Assembly: GCA_016081115.2 (NCBI GenBank) | Contig: CM071933.1 | Location: forward strand, 64,432,660 to 64,496,659 | From: Rehmannia glutinosa | Taxonomy: Eukaryota; Streptophyta; Magnoliopsida; Lamiales; Orobanchaceae | Length of the DNA stretch: 64,000 nt | Direction of reading: 5' to 3' | Part shown: positions 23,221 through 34,946 of the stretch, one piece after another | Layout of the letters: each line of letters opens with the position of its first letter | Position numbering within the stretch: the stretch's first letter is position 1 | The notes under the pieces: generated by a model | What the model was told of the DNA's origin: nothing | The model's database searches: none | What the model saw: only the letters and a program-made list of their open reading frames with translations | Made by a program: the position numbers and the translations under genes

Positions 23221-23859
23221 ACACTCAAAATAGATGTATGATAAACAGACGGTGACAAAGACTCCTATGAGATTTGGACGGGGAGAAAACCAAATGTTGC
23301 ATATATTTTAGAATATTTGGATGTAAATGCTTAAATCCACAACAATGGCAAAGACAATCTAAAGGCTTTCGATGATAAAGTGAAGAAGGTATCTTCTTGG
23401 GATACTCGGTGAAAGCAAAGCCTACAGAGTACTCAACAAAAGGACTATGGTTGCAGAGGAATCCATTCATGTGGTATTCGATGAGCCAAATGTAAATGGA
23501 GAAGACATTGAAGAGTCGGTGATAAGTGAATCATCCAACCATACTGAGAAAAGTCCCTATGTTGAAGTCAAGTGGAATTATAAACTCGAGATGAAGATGA
23601 GATAGCCGTGAGTCTCATAAAATTGGAAAATTTGCAGCTAAGTGATTGCGAGAGAGAGTGATCAAAGCAACACAATCGCTAGACGATCAATCCGGCTAAC
23701 TTACTTCAACTGATGTAAGATGGTGAAAGACCATCCACGAGAACTTGTCATTGGAGATATAAGAGAAGGTGTCAAAACAAGATCGAACTCAACAAGAAGC
23801 TATGTTCACATGCTTTATCTTACAAATAGAGCCTAAAGATGTGTTACAAGCATTGGATG

Positions 23860-25342
23860 ACACACATTGGATTCAAGCTATGCAAGAAGAGTGAATCAGT
23901 TTGAAAGAAATAAAGTATGGGAATTGGTTCAAGACCCACCCATCAAAATGTTATTGGTACTAAATGGGTGTTCGAAACAAGATGAACGAGGAGGGTTACG
24001 TGGTAAGAAACAAAGCAAGACTAGTAGCTAAAGGATATTGCCAAGAAGAAGGAATAGATTTTGATGAAACATTTGCTCTCGTAGCAAGATTGGAAGCTAT
24101 AAGGATGTTTCTTGCCTATGCGACTCACAAGAATTTTATTGTATATCGATGGATGTAAAAAGTGCATTCCTAAATGGTTTATTGGAAGAAGAAGTGTATG
24201 TTGAACAACCTCCAGGATTTGAGCGGAAGACTCTTGGAGATAAGGTATACAAACTCAAGAAAGTTACGTATGGATTGAAACAGGCACCCAGAGCATGGTA
24301 TGATACTTTGTCACAATTCCTAAGCGAGAATGGATTCACAAAAGGAAAAATAGATAGAACACTTTTCGAGAATTCAAGACAAGAAGAGTATCTTGCTTGT
24401 TCAAATATATGTGGATGACATCATTTTTGGATCCACAAACAAAGAGCTATGTGAAAAATTTTCAAACCTCATGCAAAGCAAATTTGAAATGAGCATGATG
24501 GGAGAGCGACATTCTTCCTGGACTCCAAGTAAAACATTTGAAGGATGGAACCTTCATAAGTCAAACAAAATACACAAGAGATTTAATGAAGAAATTTGGT
24601 ATGGAGGAGAAGTCTTACGTGAAAATACCAATGAATACATCATCAAAATGGACATGGATGCGGATGGCAAGCTGTAGATCAAACAAGATATAGAGCACTA
24701 ATTGGATCATTGCTCTATCTCACAAAAAGCAGGGCGGACATCACCTTTGATGTAGGTGTATGTGCGAGATTTCAATCTGCTCCAAAAAGAGAGCCATATG
24801 ATATTTGCTAAGAGGATTTTGAGATATTTGAAAGGAAGCAAGAGGTTGGCTTATGGTATCCAAAGGAAGGTGGATTCAAGCTAATTGGCTATTCGGACTC
24901 GACTATGCTAGATGCAGAGTGGACGGGGAAGAGCACTTGAGGCACATGTCAAATGCTTGGAAATAGGCTAATTTCTGGCTTAGCAAAAAGCAAAATTCAA
25001 TAGCCACCTCTACAGTGGTTGAATACATAGTTGTGGGGTGTTGTTGTGCCCAAATCCTATGGATGAGGCAAAGCGGTGAGAGACTATGAAGTTGAAGAAA
25101 AGGAAATTCCAATCATGTGTGATAACACAAGTGCAATTGCAATCACTCGAGAATCTGTGTTGCACTCAAGAACAAAGCATATCGATGTCGATATCACTTC
25201 ATAAGAGATCATGTTGAAAAGAAGGACATCATATTGGAATATATCTCAATCGATAAACAGGTTGGTGACATATTCACAAAACCATTATGTGAGTCAAGAT
25301 TTGAAGAACTCAAGCATGAGTTAGGGTTAATTGAGATGAGCT
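23860..25342 (+). pseudogene. pol: SIRE-like reverse transcriptase and RNase H, frameshifted
   Basis: Reverse transcriptase motifs in order: WVFxxKMNEEG near 23968, [20 protein letters not shown] (about 24015-24075), the catalytic Asp in [10 protein letters not shown] (24149), [14 protein letters not shown], and the YVDD box at 24408-24419 after a frameshift. The RNase H part follows: GSLLYLTxSR near 24705, GYSDS near 24890, then the C-terminus with IFTKPL near 25270, ending at a stop around 25340. Several single-base frame changes separate these blocks. The YVDD and Asp motifs themselves are preserved. Confidence 0.8.
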
Positions 25343-25904
25343 AACACTCGGAAGACTCAAAGAAAAGAAATGAAACACAAAAAGAGAAAAAGGATGAATT
25401 CTCAAAATCGCCTAAATGAATCACCATGTCGGAAAGACAACTATACCGAATTAGTCGACAAATTGGTGAGTCACCGAGAGAACTGTGACGGAAGAGTTAA
25501 ATCGGCTAAGGGATAAATTTGAGTCATTTATGAGCAAAGTGACAAAAACGCAATCGTTTTTACTAAGCGGGAATGTTTTTAAGAATTACGTCAAAGATAA
25601 TTATGACGTGTACAGGCAAAAGCGCACACCAAGCTTATGATTGGATATAAATGCTTTGCCGCATTAAATACGAGACATTAAATGCTAAATCGGCGTGCAA
25701 AATCTAAGCCGTTAATTTCGATCATATTTCAAAACCACCCGACGCCCTTTCGTAAAAACCATACTTAAACCATTTTAAATGTTTTTTTCTCTCACATATT
25801 ACCAAAACGTTTCATTTCTATCTCAGAAGCAAGGCAAAACTCTCTCAAAACCCTATCAATATTCAAATCAATTTCTAAGTTTCTTTTCGGTGAAATCCTG
25901 AAAA

Positions 25905-28900
25905 ATGGCATCAACCTATGATTTTGTCAAGCTAGGAAAGCAAATCCACACTGGGTCTACTGTGGATTTCGAGGGAATGGTCAAACAGGGGTCCGATGAC
26001 GCCCTTATAAAGAAAATCGCTGAAAAGCTCGAAACGTCCGAGCTGAAACCATTCCTGACGATGGAGTTCTCGATGACCTATGTGGAAGAAGTCGCACAGT
26101 TCTACGTGAACGCTGAGATTCACGATGAGGGGATCAAATCCTCTGTTCGCGGAAAGAAGTTCACCATCTCTGCCAAGGATTTGGCTGAACACTGCTCACT
26201 ACCGACGGAAGGAGCATCGAGAAATCAACGAAGGCGATGTAGACTGTTTCTTTGCCGGGAGGGAAGTAGCCAAGTCCGACTATCTTTGATAAAATAGTCT
26301 ACACAAAGAAACAAGAGAATTTCTTTGAAGGAGGACTACACAATTTGTTGGACATAGTTGCCAAATGCATAGACATCAAATTTGGCGACTTTGACCAACT
26401 ATCAAAAGCAAAGTTGATCGTAATGGTTGCGATCATTGAAGAAAGGAAAATAAATGGGCTGAGTTTGAGTTTTACAAGCAGACTACGCCAAAATGTAGGG
26501 AACAAATCCTTCAAGGAGGATGGTGCATTTGGAGGATCCCGGGATATGGCCTGGTGATTGGCCGGTGATGGAGGTGAAAGGAGTCCTCTTCGACATGGAA
26601 AGGTGTTCCATGTAAACAAGAGGATGTTCGAGATCAAACCTATCGGCGCCTGAGAAGAGAGCCCACGCCAAGAGAGCGATACAAGTGAGGGGGAATGACC
26701 CTGACTCAAGATCTGTTGTTTCCTCTCCACCAAAGAAGAAAGTTGCCCTCTGCAGCCGCTAAGAGAATCACTTTGCCCCTGCGGTGCTAAAGAAGATCGC
26801 TGCTCTGCAGCAAAGAAAAAAACAAACTGCTCCCGCCCTCGCAGTGAGTCTCCGCCCAAAAGTAGGCGGCCGAGAAGGAACCTCAAATACCTTCTCCGAT
26901 CATCAAAAAGAGGAGAACGAAAAGCCAAGACGGCTGCTCCTCGAAGAAAAACACAAAGACGCCCCGCCCGCCAAGACTCGGAAGAAACTCTCTCGAACCA
27001 GAGGTCCCTCGGTACGAACTAAGAGACGACGAAGAATCATCAAGCGATCCGAGCTTGAGAAACCGGTGAGTCGGCCCACTCAGTGGAGCAAATACGGAAA
27101 CTGAAGAAGTAGAGTCCCCGGATATAATTGATGAAACAGACTAAGTCTCTTTGAAGGCGTCAACAGAGGCAAATCGAAGACACAATCGTTGTTCGCAAAT
27201 TTGAGACGACGAACAAAGAAGAAGCTGAAAGAGATGATGATGTGATGATCCTATCCCCACTTTATCCAGACATCCAAAATCGTCATGCGAGAGTGGAGAA
27301 AGTGGAAATTGAGTCGATCCAGGAAGCAGTTCAAATGGCCGAGTTTATCGAAGAAGAGGAACGAGCGAACTTTCTTGGAGTGACCACTGTGGTCCAAGCA
27401 TTGGATGAAGAAAAGCTGCCGCAGATATCTTGCAGTCTTCAAAGACAAAGAGAAGGAGAGAGACAGAAGGAGGAAGTCAAGCACATGAGAAGGCCAAGAT
27501 CCCCCTATCACCGCACCACGAACACACACATCATCTCTTGACGTCTTATCGATCGCGATGAGGATCGGATCCTGCCGGCCGCCACGAGAAGAGTTGCAAA
27601 TGCAGCAAGCAATGCATGAATCGAGAATTCTTCATGAGAAGAGAATGATGGAGGACCAGGAGAGTCCTCCAAAACACGGTGAAATCGACCCAATGGGAGT
27701 GGTGCAAAGATATTGCCACACGATTGTTTCTTGCCACCACTTTGACTCACTCGGAAGAAGGAATTAAGGAATGGCGATGAAACCGGGTCGAGTGGGGACC
27801 CCGATCGAGCCAACCCCTAATGAAGGTGTCTTACCACCGCCCCAACGGTGAACACTCAGTAGAAATAGCCGGGAGTTTGGAGACGAGTGACCCCATTCAA
27901 GTCACTCGGTGTGCGCACCGGTGGGGGAAACTCCCTCTGCTGCAGCAAGGACGGAGGATCTGCAGATGACTCCACAACGAATCTAGGAGGCGAAGTGGAG
28001 AAGGAACAAACATCTTGTGCACACAAAGAAGTTGTCATCAACGGCTCAGGCGATTGAGACTGTCTCGGTGAGGTGCCAATCGCTCTAAAAAGGCGATGAC
28101 GCGCGATGCGATCGAGGCACGAGGAAGGAATGTACGGGAGTTAACACTGGGGCGATGAAAGTGCAATCCAAGGGGTTGAGACTCCAATGGATGCCAACAC
28201 GAGAAGACTCTAAGACAAAGCAGACATCTTGCCGAAAGGGAGGTCAAGTCCTCTCGGCAGCTTGAGATTGAGGCTGCAGGAGGTAATGAAGGCCAACAGG
28301 AGGTTGAGACTTCCGGGGTAAAAAGTCAAGTAGAGAACATCCCTCCTGCTATCATTTATCCATCCGAAAAGGAGATCGGCGCTCTTCACGACTCCCAGGA
28401 TAATCTGATGTAACCTTTCGGGATCGGAAGAAGACGATGAAGCCGAGTCATCCCCGGTGGATCGATCCAAAAGACTCGGTGAGGATGTTCCAACCACGAG
28501 CAAGTCGACCTCAAGACTACTCGTCAAACTTTCAACTTTGATGATGAGCCACCAATGGAAGTCTCATCATCGTCCGATGACGCTTCGATAAGGCGGAGGA
28601 CCGGCTCACTCAATTGGAGAAAAAATTTGAGACCGACCGAAGGCTGTTGAGACAAGCGAGGCTCGGCAAGCTCGGGTCAACTTCACAACAAACCCCACCG
28701 CAACAGAGTCCACTGCGCAGCTCCCAAGCCTGCAGCAGGTTCGACTCCACAAGGAACTTCACGCGTCCCTCTCATCATTGAACAAATCCCGGTTGCCGTG
28801 ATGATTCCTTTGTAGAATCATTTCCTTTTTCTCTCGGAGGTACCCGACCTCCCGACGAGTCGAAAACGATCTCGCGCTTCCACAAACCAGATCCTGTCAT

Positions 28901-30440
28901 TCCATCGGATACCATCATTCCAGTTTGCTTATGATTTTTGATTTGCTTGGCCATCACCGCAACAGAGAAACAAATTTGAAGTTCGGGAGGTGTTCAAAGC
29001 ATTATTTGCGAGAAATTGAACGGATGGAGAGGCACCAGGCCTCGATGGACATGAGACTGGACAATGAGAGATGCCAACCCGATCTGCGACTTGAGAGGCA
29101 TAATAGTCGAGAATCGGGGAATGGTGGCAACAAAGAAGAAACAATGCGTGTGGAACAAGCTAGATACTTCAGGACATTGTTCAACAAGTTGTTGGTATGG
29201 AGAGCCGAGAATGCGATGCAAAGACGAAATTGAGAGAACACATTGAGCACATGCATGAAGCTCACATTCTTTGAGATAAAGCTATTGCGTGAGCAAAATA
29301 AGAGTGATCTCCAGCGTATGGAAGAAAACATGGATAGAAAATTCAGCCTTCTCATGCCATTTGAGATGAAGCTAATTTGTGAGAGTCCAACGCTACACGC
29401 TCGAATTTTGCGCCGCATACTCGCAGCCGGACTCGAGGCGAACTTCGGCTATCGCCAGCTCGACTTCCGCTTGCCAATATATTTCAGGGGTTCTCTCTCC
29501 TTTGATGATGCCAAAAAGGGGGAAGAGGAATACCTTAAAGCGCTAAAAAGATCTAATGTTGAGAAGGAAGGAAGCATTGTGAAGGGAAGGACAAGTGAGG
29601 AAGTGTCAAAACAAAAGAAAGGAAAGTCTGTTGAGGGGAAGGATCGAAAGATGTGACCTTGATGATTGCACAAACCCCCAACAAGGTCTTGTCACGGTGA
29701 TTTTATCGAAACAAACTCAGTGACTCGCCACTCCAACACACTTTGTATCTATGGTGAAAAGAGAAAGACGATTGAAGCGAGGGATGGAAGAAGTGGAAGG
29801 AAGGTTGAATGCCCGAGTTATGGACATCTTGAAACAACATGGAGGCATTCCGGTGAGACAGAGACACTTATGCCATCTCGGATGTCGGGACCGAGCCACG
29901 ATCGTTGATGAATTAAAACGCCGCATCCCGAAGGATACTTCGCAAACATGTCATGGCTCAAGCTTGGGACTTATCTTGGGAAAAGGGTCTCACGTTATGT
30001 GAAGAAACAGCAAGAGCAGACTACCGGCGATACTCTGCTAGTCACTCCGGTCACTCATTTGGAAAAAGAAGACCCCCGAGTACAATACACGCCCAAAGGA
30101 AGAGGAAGAAGCGATGGTGGAGGAAGAGGTTTGGACCAGGCCTCGCCCAAAAACATTGAGTACATAGATCCAGGTAAGAAAGGAGGGATCTCTTGGGGTG
30201 ATCTTGACCAAGTAGCCAATCGCTGCAAGTGGCTAAAAGCAATCTTGAGTATGCGAAAAGAATAGAAGAAGAAAATAAAAGACAAACTCGGCTATGGGAG
30301 GAAAGACAAGAGAGATTAAGAAGAGATGAAGCGCCCGGAAGGCATATGAAAAAAAAGAAGAAGAAGGCGGTGAAGATGAGAAAAAGAGAAGAAGACAGGA
30401 AGATGACAGAATCGAAGAAGATGAAAGAAGAAGCGTGAAG
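25905..30440 (+). pseudogene. Envelope-like ORF region of the SIRE-like element, broken
   Basis: Lies between RNase H and the polypurine tract, where SIRE/Maximus elements keep their extra envelope-like ORF. It opens with an ATG at 25905 and about 105 good codons (MASTYDFVKLGKQIHTGS...), then frameshifts. Later blocks are rich in charged residues and look coiled-coil forming (near 28925-29230, 29243-29656 and 30229-30438, the last mostly Lys/Glu/Arg). I saw no convincing signal peptide or membrane segment in the surviving frames. Lineage placement rests on position and length, plus general resemblance of the first block to SIRE envelope-like proteins. The role of this protein in plants is not established. 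Confidence 0.65.
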
Positions 30441-30701
30441 GAGATGAAGTGTTGTTGTCCACCCCTTCATGTATTTTACTATGTAAATACATACTATGTA
30501 AGTCTTCGCAATAAAAAGTCAAATTCTCTATTTTTTGTAGACAAATGTTTGCTCGATACACCTTGTATGATTTGTGTAAAAAAGAACAAGAATGTTATGA
30601 TCAATAAAAGGATTGATTCTACGCATACATTCTATGTGAATGCACTATCTGTATGTATCTTTGCTATTTACATTTTGAATGTTTTAAGTTTTGGCATCAT
30701 C

Positions 30702-30715
30702 AAAAAGGGGGAAAT
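30702..30715 (+). other. Polypurine tract of the SIRE-like element
   Basis: AAAAAGGGGGAAAT directly precedes the 3' LTR. It primes plus-strand DNA synthesis in LTR retrotransposons. Confidence 0.85.
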
Positions 30716-32292
30716 TATTGGGAAATTTATTGTTTAGATTTTGATGAATGTCATGTAAAACTTAGAATAGGAAGTTGGCACCCCATTTTTGTTGTAAACT
30801 GCATTATAATAAATAGGGCTAGTCAAGCTGAGTTAAGTCAGCTATGCTCAAACATGCAAGAAGACAACTGAAGACCAGAAGGAAGACTCCGCTGCAAGAC
30901 AGCTGAGTATGGCAAAGAAGAGAAGACAGGGACTCGACTGAAGGAACAGCTAAGATGCAGCTGAGTGGAGTATTAGTCAAGTCAGCTAAATATAGCTAAG
31001 TCTCAAGTCGAAAGTAACAGGAGAGTCATCCAATGATTGGAAGCTGACTCTAAGTCATCTGGGGAAAGCAAGGAAATGCAGTCAAGTCGAGATAACTGAA
31101 AGAGATCCGTTGCACAGAAATCAAGAGAATTACTTAAACAAGTAATATCTCCATGCTACCTTTCTCGGAGTGCTCGATCCACGAAGCGTGCAAGGGGAAT
31201 AAACCAATGGGAAGCACTACACCGTGTCGATTGCTCGAAAAGTCAAGAACAATTCATACGAGGAAGTGGCAATTCCAAGGACTGCAACAAGACAAGCCAA
31301 CGACCACAAGTGACTTTCAAAAATAAGCCTATCTCTTCAACGGGCAGATTTTTGAAAGATCACTATAAAAGGCTGAGGAATAACTCTGAGAGAAAGTTAC
31401 GCATGTTACCTTGACCAAATACAATCAAGAAAGAAACATTTTGTAACCTGAAACATTCTCAAGTTATTAAACGCTCAATCCTCAAGCCTACATTACGAAG
31501 AACATCAATCCAACACTCACCTGTGAAGGAAAGATAACTTCAATCAGTTGAAGAGGAAATTACTGAAGAATCAAGGGGTCTACATTCCACGAAGGATTGT
31601 AGGAAGGTTCAAGGTCGAACCAGTCTTGAGCTTTTGGAGGGCTTCGTGATCAAATCCAAAGAGCTTGAGCAAGTGGGCTGTAGTAGCAAAGCAATTTGCC
31701 CTGTGAAGAAAGTCGAGTCGCACGAGAAGCGGTGAGTGACCAAGGCATCTCGGATCGAGTCCCGAAGGATCAAGTCACCGTGTGTGATCAAGACTTGTAT
31801 CGGACTATTACCACTTTGTATATCTTGATCAATACCTAGTGGATTCCTCCGGGGAGTTGGAGAAGAGAGGAGTAGAAGAATTACCCCATCTTCGAACCTC
31901 TATAAAAATTTATCGTGTCATTTACATTTCAAAGACTTTAATTCTGCATCTTATTTGTTTAATTCTCACGACATATTTGCTATCCATTTGATAATCTCTA
32001 AGTACTAAAACCCAAGTACTAAATCATAACTAAACCAAACTTAAGGGTGTTAAGTCTTCAATGAAAACAAACCACAAGTTGAGCTAATTGATCTTAACGG
32101 TTGAGTTATTCTATCAACGGCTCGGTCAGTGCATTTGAGTGACTAACTCTCTTGATTAACTAAATTGGTGTCCACCAAGGACACTGGTGTGTAGTATCAA
32201 CTCGAACTTTTAAAAGGACTAAATCGAAAATTTGGTAAGGTTTATTCAACCCCCCCTTCTAAACCTTACACTCACACCCCTTGGGACCTACA
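30716..32292 (+). repeat. 3' LTR of the SIRE-like element
   Basis: 1577 bp. It begins TATTGGGAAATT, so the second base departs from the expected TG, and ends GGGACCTACA. TATAAAAG is at 31364-31371. It is followed by the target duplication TCACT at 32293-32297. Confidence 0.93.
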
Positions 32293-33081
32293 TCACTATA
32301 TCGAAAGTGTATTGAGAAAGTTCAACGCCTTTGATGATCCACCGGCAAAGACACCCATGGACGATAGCCTGCGTTTAATCAAGAACATAGGGGAACCAGT
32401 GGCTCAACTTGAGTACTCTAGGATCATTGGGAGCCTGATGTACATCACGAATTGTACAAGGCCGATCTTGCTTACTCGGTGAATAAGCCGAAAGCGATTC
32501 ACGAGCAATCCAAGTGGTGAGCACTGGAAAGCACTGACAAGGGTGTTACGATACTTGAAGTACACCTTGAAGTTTGGGCTACACTACACGAGTTATCCAG
32601 CAGTACTAGAAGGGTACACTGATGCAAACTGGATACCGGACTCAAAAGACTCACATTCCACCAGTGGGTATGTATTTACTATAGGTGGCAGTGCAGTGTC
32701 CTGGAAGTCCACTAAGCAAACGTGCATAGCCCGGTCCACCATGGAATTGGAATTCATAGCTTTAGATAAAGTGGTGAAGAAAGCTGAATGGCTTGAAACT
32801 TCCTCGAGGACATTCCATGTTGGGACAAGCCTGTGTCATCAATATTGATACACTGTGATAGCCAAGCAGCTATAGGTAGGGCACAAAGTGCCATGTACAA
32901 TGGTAAGTCTCGGCATATTCGCCGGAGACACAATACCGTGAGGGAATTAATCTCAAGAGGAATTATATCCATTGACTACGTAAAGTCAAAGGAGAATATA
33001 GCGGATCCGCTCACTAAAGGGCTAAACAGAGATCAATTCCATAAATTGCTAGAGGGAATGGGTGTAAAATCCACAACTTAA
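32293..33081 (+). pseudogene. pol: Outer copia RT C-terminus and RNase H
   Basis: Continues the outer element after the SIRE-like insertion. The sequence reads on from the split (SIL/CTI-type region YIESVLRKFNAFD, then RIIGSLMYI) into RNase [21 protein letters not shown] at 32610-32670, the Glu block MELEFIALD near 32742, HCDSQAAIGRAQ near 32850, and the C-terminus YVKSKENIADPLTKGLN, ending at 33081. A frameshift lies near 32800-32840 and another near 32450-32500. RNase H removes the RNA template during reverse transcription. Confidence 0.85.
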
Positions 33082-33637
33082 AGAACAGTTTCTAGTGGAA
33101 ACCCAACCATGATGACTGGAGATCCCAAGAACTTGGTTCAATGGGAAAACTAAACTTTAAACTGTTGATCATAACACTTGGTACTTAGCTTCAAGCTAAC
33201 CATTCCCTGAGAGCACAACCAAGTGATTGAACACGATTGTGGTGAGGTTAAGTCTATGGACTTTTAATGACGCCCTATACCTAATAAGGTGGGGTATTGC
33301 GGGGTACCTCGATAGGCAAGGTCACCTATGTAAGTGTGAGGACAGTCGCCTCAATGAAACACTTATGAATCCCAAGTGTGATCCATGGCCAAAACGGACA
33401 CAACCGAGAGAACTCGAGATAAGCGAAGTGTTGTTGTGTAAATCTTTGTTGTCTTGGTATATTCGTAAGCGGAGTAGTTCAAGGCATCGTGTCCACTAAG
33501 CCGCGGATATATCCGATAGTATCTTACTAAGGAAGGTTCAAAGCCACAAGCTACCTATCCTGATGCAACAATGTTTCCAGGGGCTGAGTGACTGAGTCTG
33601 CATGCATTCATGCATCGTTTCCACTCATGTGGGGGAT
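33082..33637 (+). other. Non-coding 3' tail of the outer copia and its polypurine tract
   Basis: No ORF with known domains. It ends with CATGTGGGGGAT directly before the 3' LTR, a plausible polypurine tract. It is part of the element by position. Confidence 0.7.
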
Positions 33638-34466
33638 TGTTGGAAAAATCGGTTTTGTTAAGCCGAAATTCTAAGTGTGGGAACTCGTTAATTTTGGAAA
33701 CGAGTGGTGCAATTATTTTCACAAAACCATTTATGGGTGAGTAAGAAATCGATGCACAAATGGTACACTTGGAAAGATATATTTGTGGGAAATGTATCCA
33801 ACATACGTGGAATGTTGGTAGATTGATCAAAACCGGTGTTTGGTAAGTTGCTTGTTTTTATCCGTTAAATAGGCAACTTTGACTCAAATCACCAATTTAT
33901 GGTAATAAGATTGATTGCATCAAATCATTTCTAAACCGATTGAGGCCACAATTGGAAGGTTTGACTTGGCAAAAATCAATCTAAAATAGGAAGGATTTGA
34001 TTGAGGATTATTGGGCATTATTGAGTCCAAAATCATTGGGGCTTTCCTTTGGAGGATTCCCTATGATTTCCCTATATATTGGAGTCCCCCTTTCAGTGGT
34101 TTTGGTGCATCATTCATCACAAACACAGAAGAAATTCGTGCATTCATATTCACAGTCTGTCACTCAAAATCTGCATTACCCCAGAAGTGTTACGTAGAAG
34201 TGTGGCGTCACCTGAGGCCTCACTTATCTCAGTTCGCCGGGTAGAAGGATTTGTGGTGCTCCTATCCTTTACCAAAGTCGTTGTATCTTGGGAGACTCGT
34301 TGCCTGCAACCGTGAGCATCGTGATGGGGCAACAAGAGTCTTAAAGAAAGAGTTTGCTCGCCTCGACTTGCTTTACTGCTTTCTTTTCGCTTTGTTTGTA
34401 ATAGACGATTGTTAGTTCAAATTATCCCTCGTTGTATCCCTCTGATTTTTGGTTGTAATCCCAACA
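33638..34466 (+). repeat. 3' LTR of the outer copia element
   Basis: 829 bp, matching 6251-7084. TATATA lies at 34073-34078. The right target duplication TTTAC is at 34467-34471. Confidence 0.93.
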
Positions 34467-34471
34467 TTTAC

Positions 34472-34946
34472 ACTATCACCCTTGTGAACAATATGAATTA
34501 TGACTATCATTTGGCTTGGGTTGTCGGGGAAATTTCATGCAACCCATTGATGTGTTACGAAAAAATGTAATAAATTAAGTATCAATATCATTATGTACAA
34601 ATATTTAAACTCTACGTTATTTTAGATTAGAAGAATCAAACAGTAAACAAGTAAACAACCACAATTTTGCTTAGATTCCTTATCCAAAATATGAGTTAAT
34701 TTCAGTAGGATTATAGGCTTATGGGTGCTTATGATCACAAAACTATAAATAAAACAAACATTGGACAAAAATCATGTTCATTATTCACTAATGATACAAT
34801 AGTTGCAGATCCACGTTATTTGCAATACAAAGACCATTGCATTAAATCTTTAAACCTAACCATAATTTCGGCGAGCGTAAGCCTGACAAACATGGAGATG
34901 AAGATGGGAATAAAGTTCCTCAATTTCAGCAAAAGAAAACAAGTTT
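34472..34946. other. Intergenic DNA and probable 3' UTR of the FAH gene
   Basis: AT-rich, with no domain-bearing ORF. The minus-strand 3' UTR of the neighbouring gene must start at 34946, but no clear polyadenylation signal could be singled out. Confidence 0.5.

Larger units (their letters stand above)
18165..32292 (+). mobile_element. SIRE/Maximus-like Ty1-copia with envelope-like region
   Basis: A 14.1-kb element. LTRs are at 18165-19735 and 30716-32292. The target duplication TCACT lies at 18160-18164 and 32293-32297. A primer site resembling the tRNA-iMet complement (TGGTATCGGAGT) is at 19738-19749, and the polypurine tract AAAAAGGGGGAAAT is at 30702-30715. The order is gag, protease, integrase, reverse transcriptase, RNase H, followed by about 5 kb before the 3' LTR. 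Part of that 5 kb carries an envelope-like ORF, the diagnostic layout of the SIRE/Maximus lineage. Most frames are shattered by small indels, many at CAG/CTG triplets. It sits inside the outer copia reverse transcriptase. Confidence 0.93.
6251..34466 (+). mobile_element. Outer Ty1-copia retrotransposon, twice interrupted
   Basis: Two near-identical LTRs, 6251-7084 and 33638-34466, both start TGTTGGAAAAATCGG and end CCCAACA. They are flanked by the same 5 bp, TTTAC (6246-6250 and 34467-34471). Domain order is gag, protease, integrase, reverse transcriptase, RNase H, which is the Ty1-copia order. The element is split inside integrase by a gypsy-type insertion (9441-16997) and inside the reverse transcriptase/RNase H region by a SIRE-like insertion (18165-32292). 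Removing both leaves about 6.5 kb, a normal copia length. A tRNA-Met-type primer-binding site is not recognisable after the 5' LTR. The coding frames are broken, so it is not autonomous now. Confidence 0.95.

Noticed and set aside
26299..26928. Long minus-strand ORF opposite the envelope-like region
   Set aside because: It has no motif and sits opposite the coding strand of the SIRE-like element. The open length is a shadow of the damaged plus-strand frame.
18165..32292. RIP-like or deamination mutation as the source of LTR differences
   Set aside because: The changes are mostly indels and scrambles at CAG/CTG rather than C-to-T transitions, and the damaged copy alternates between the two LTRs.
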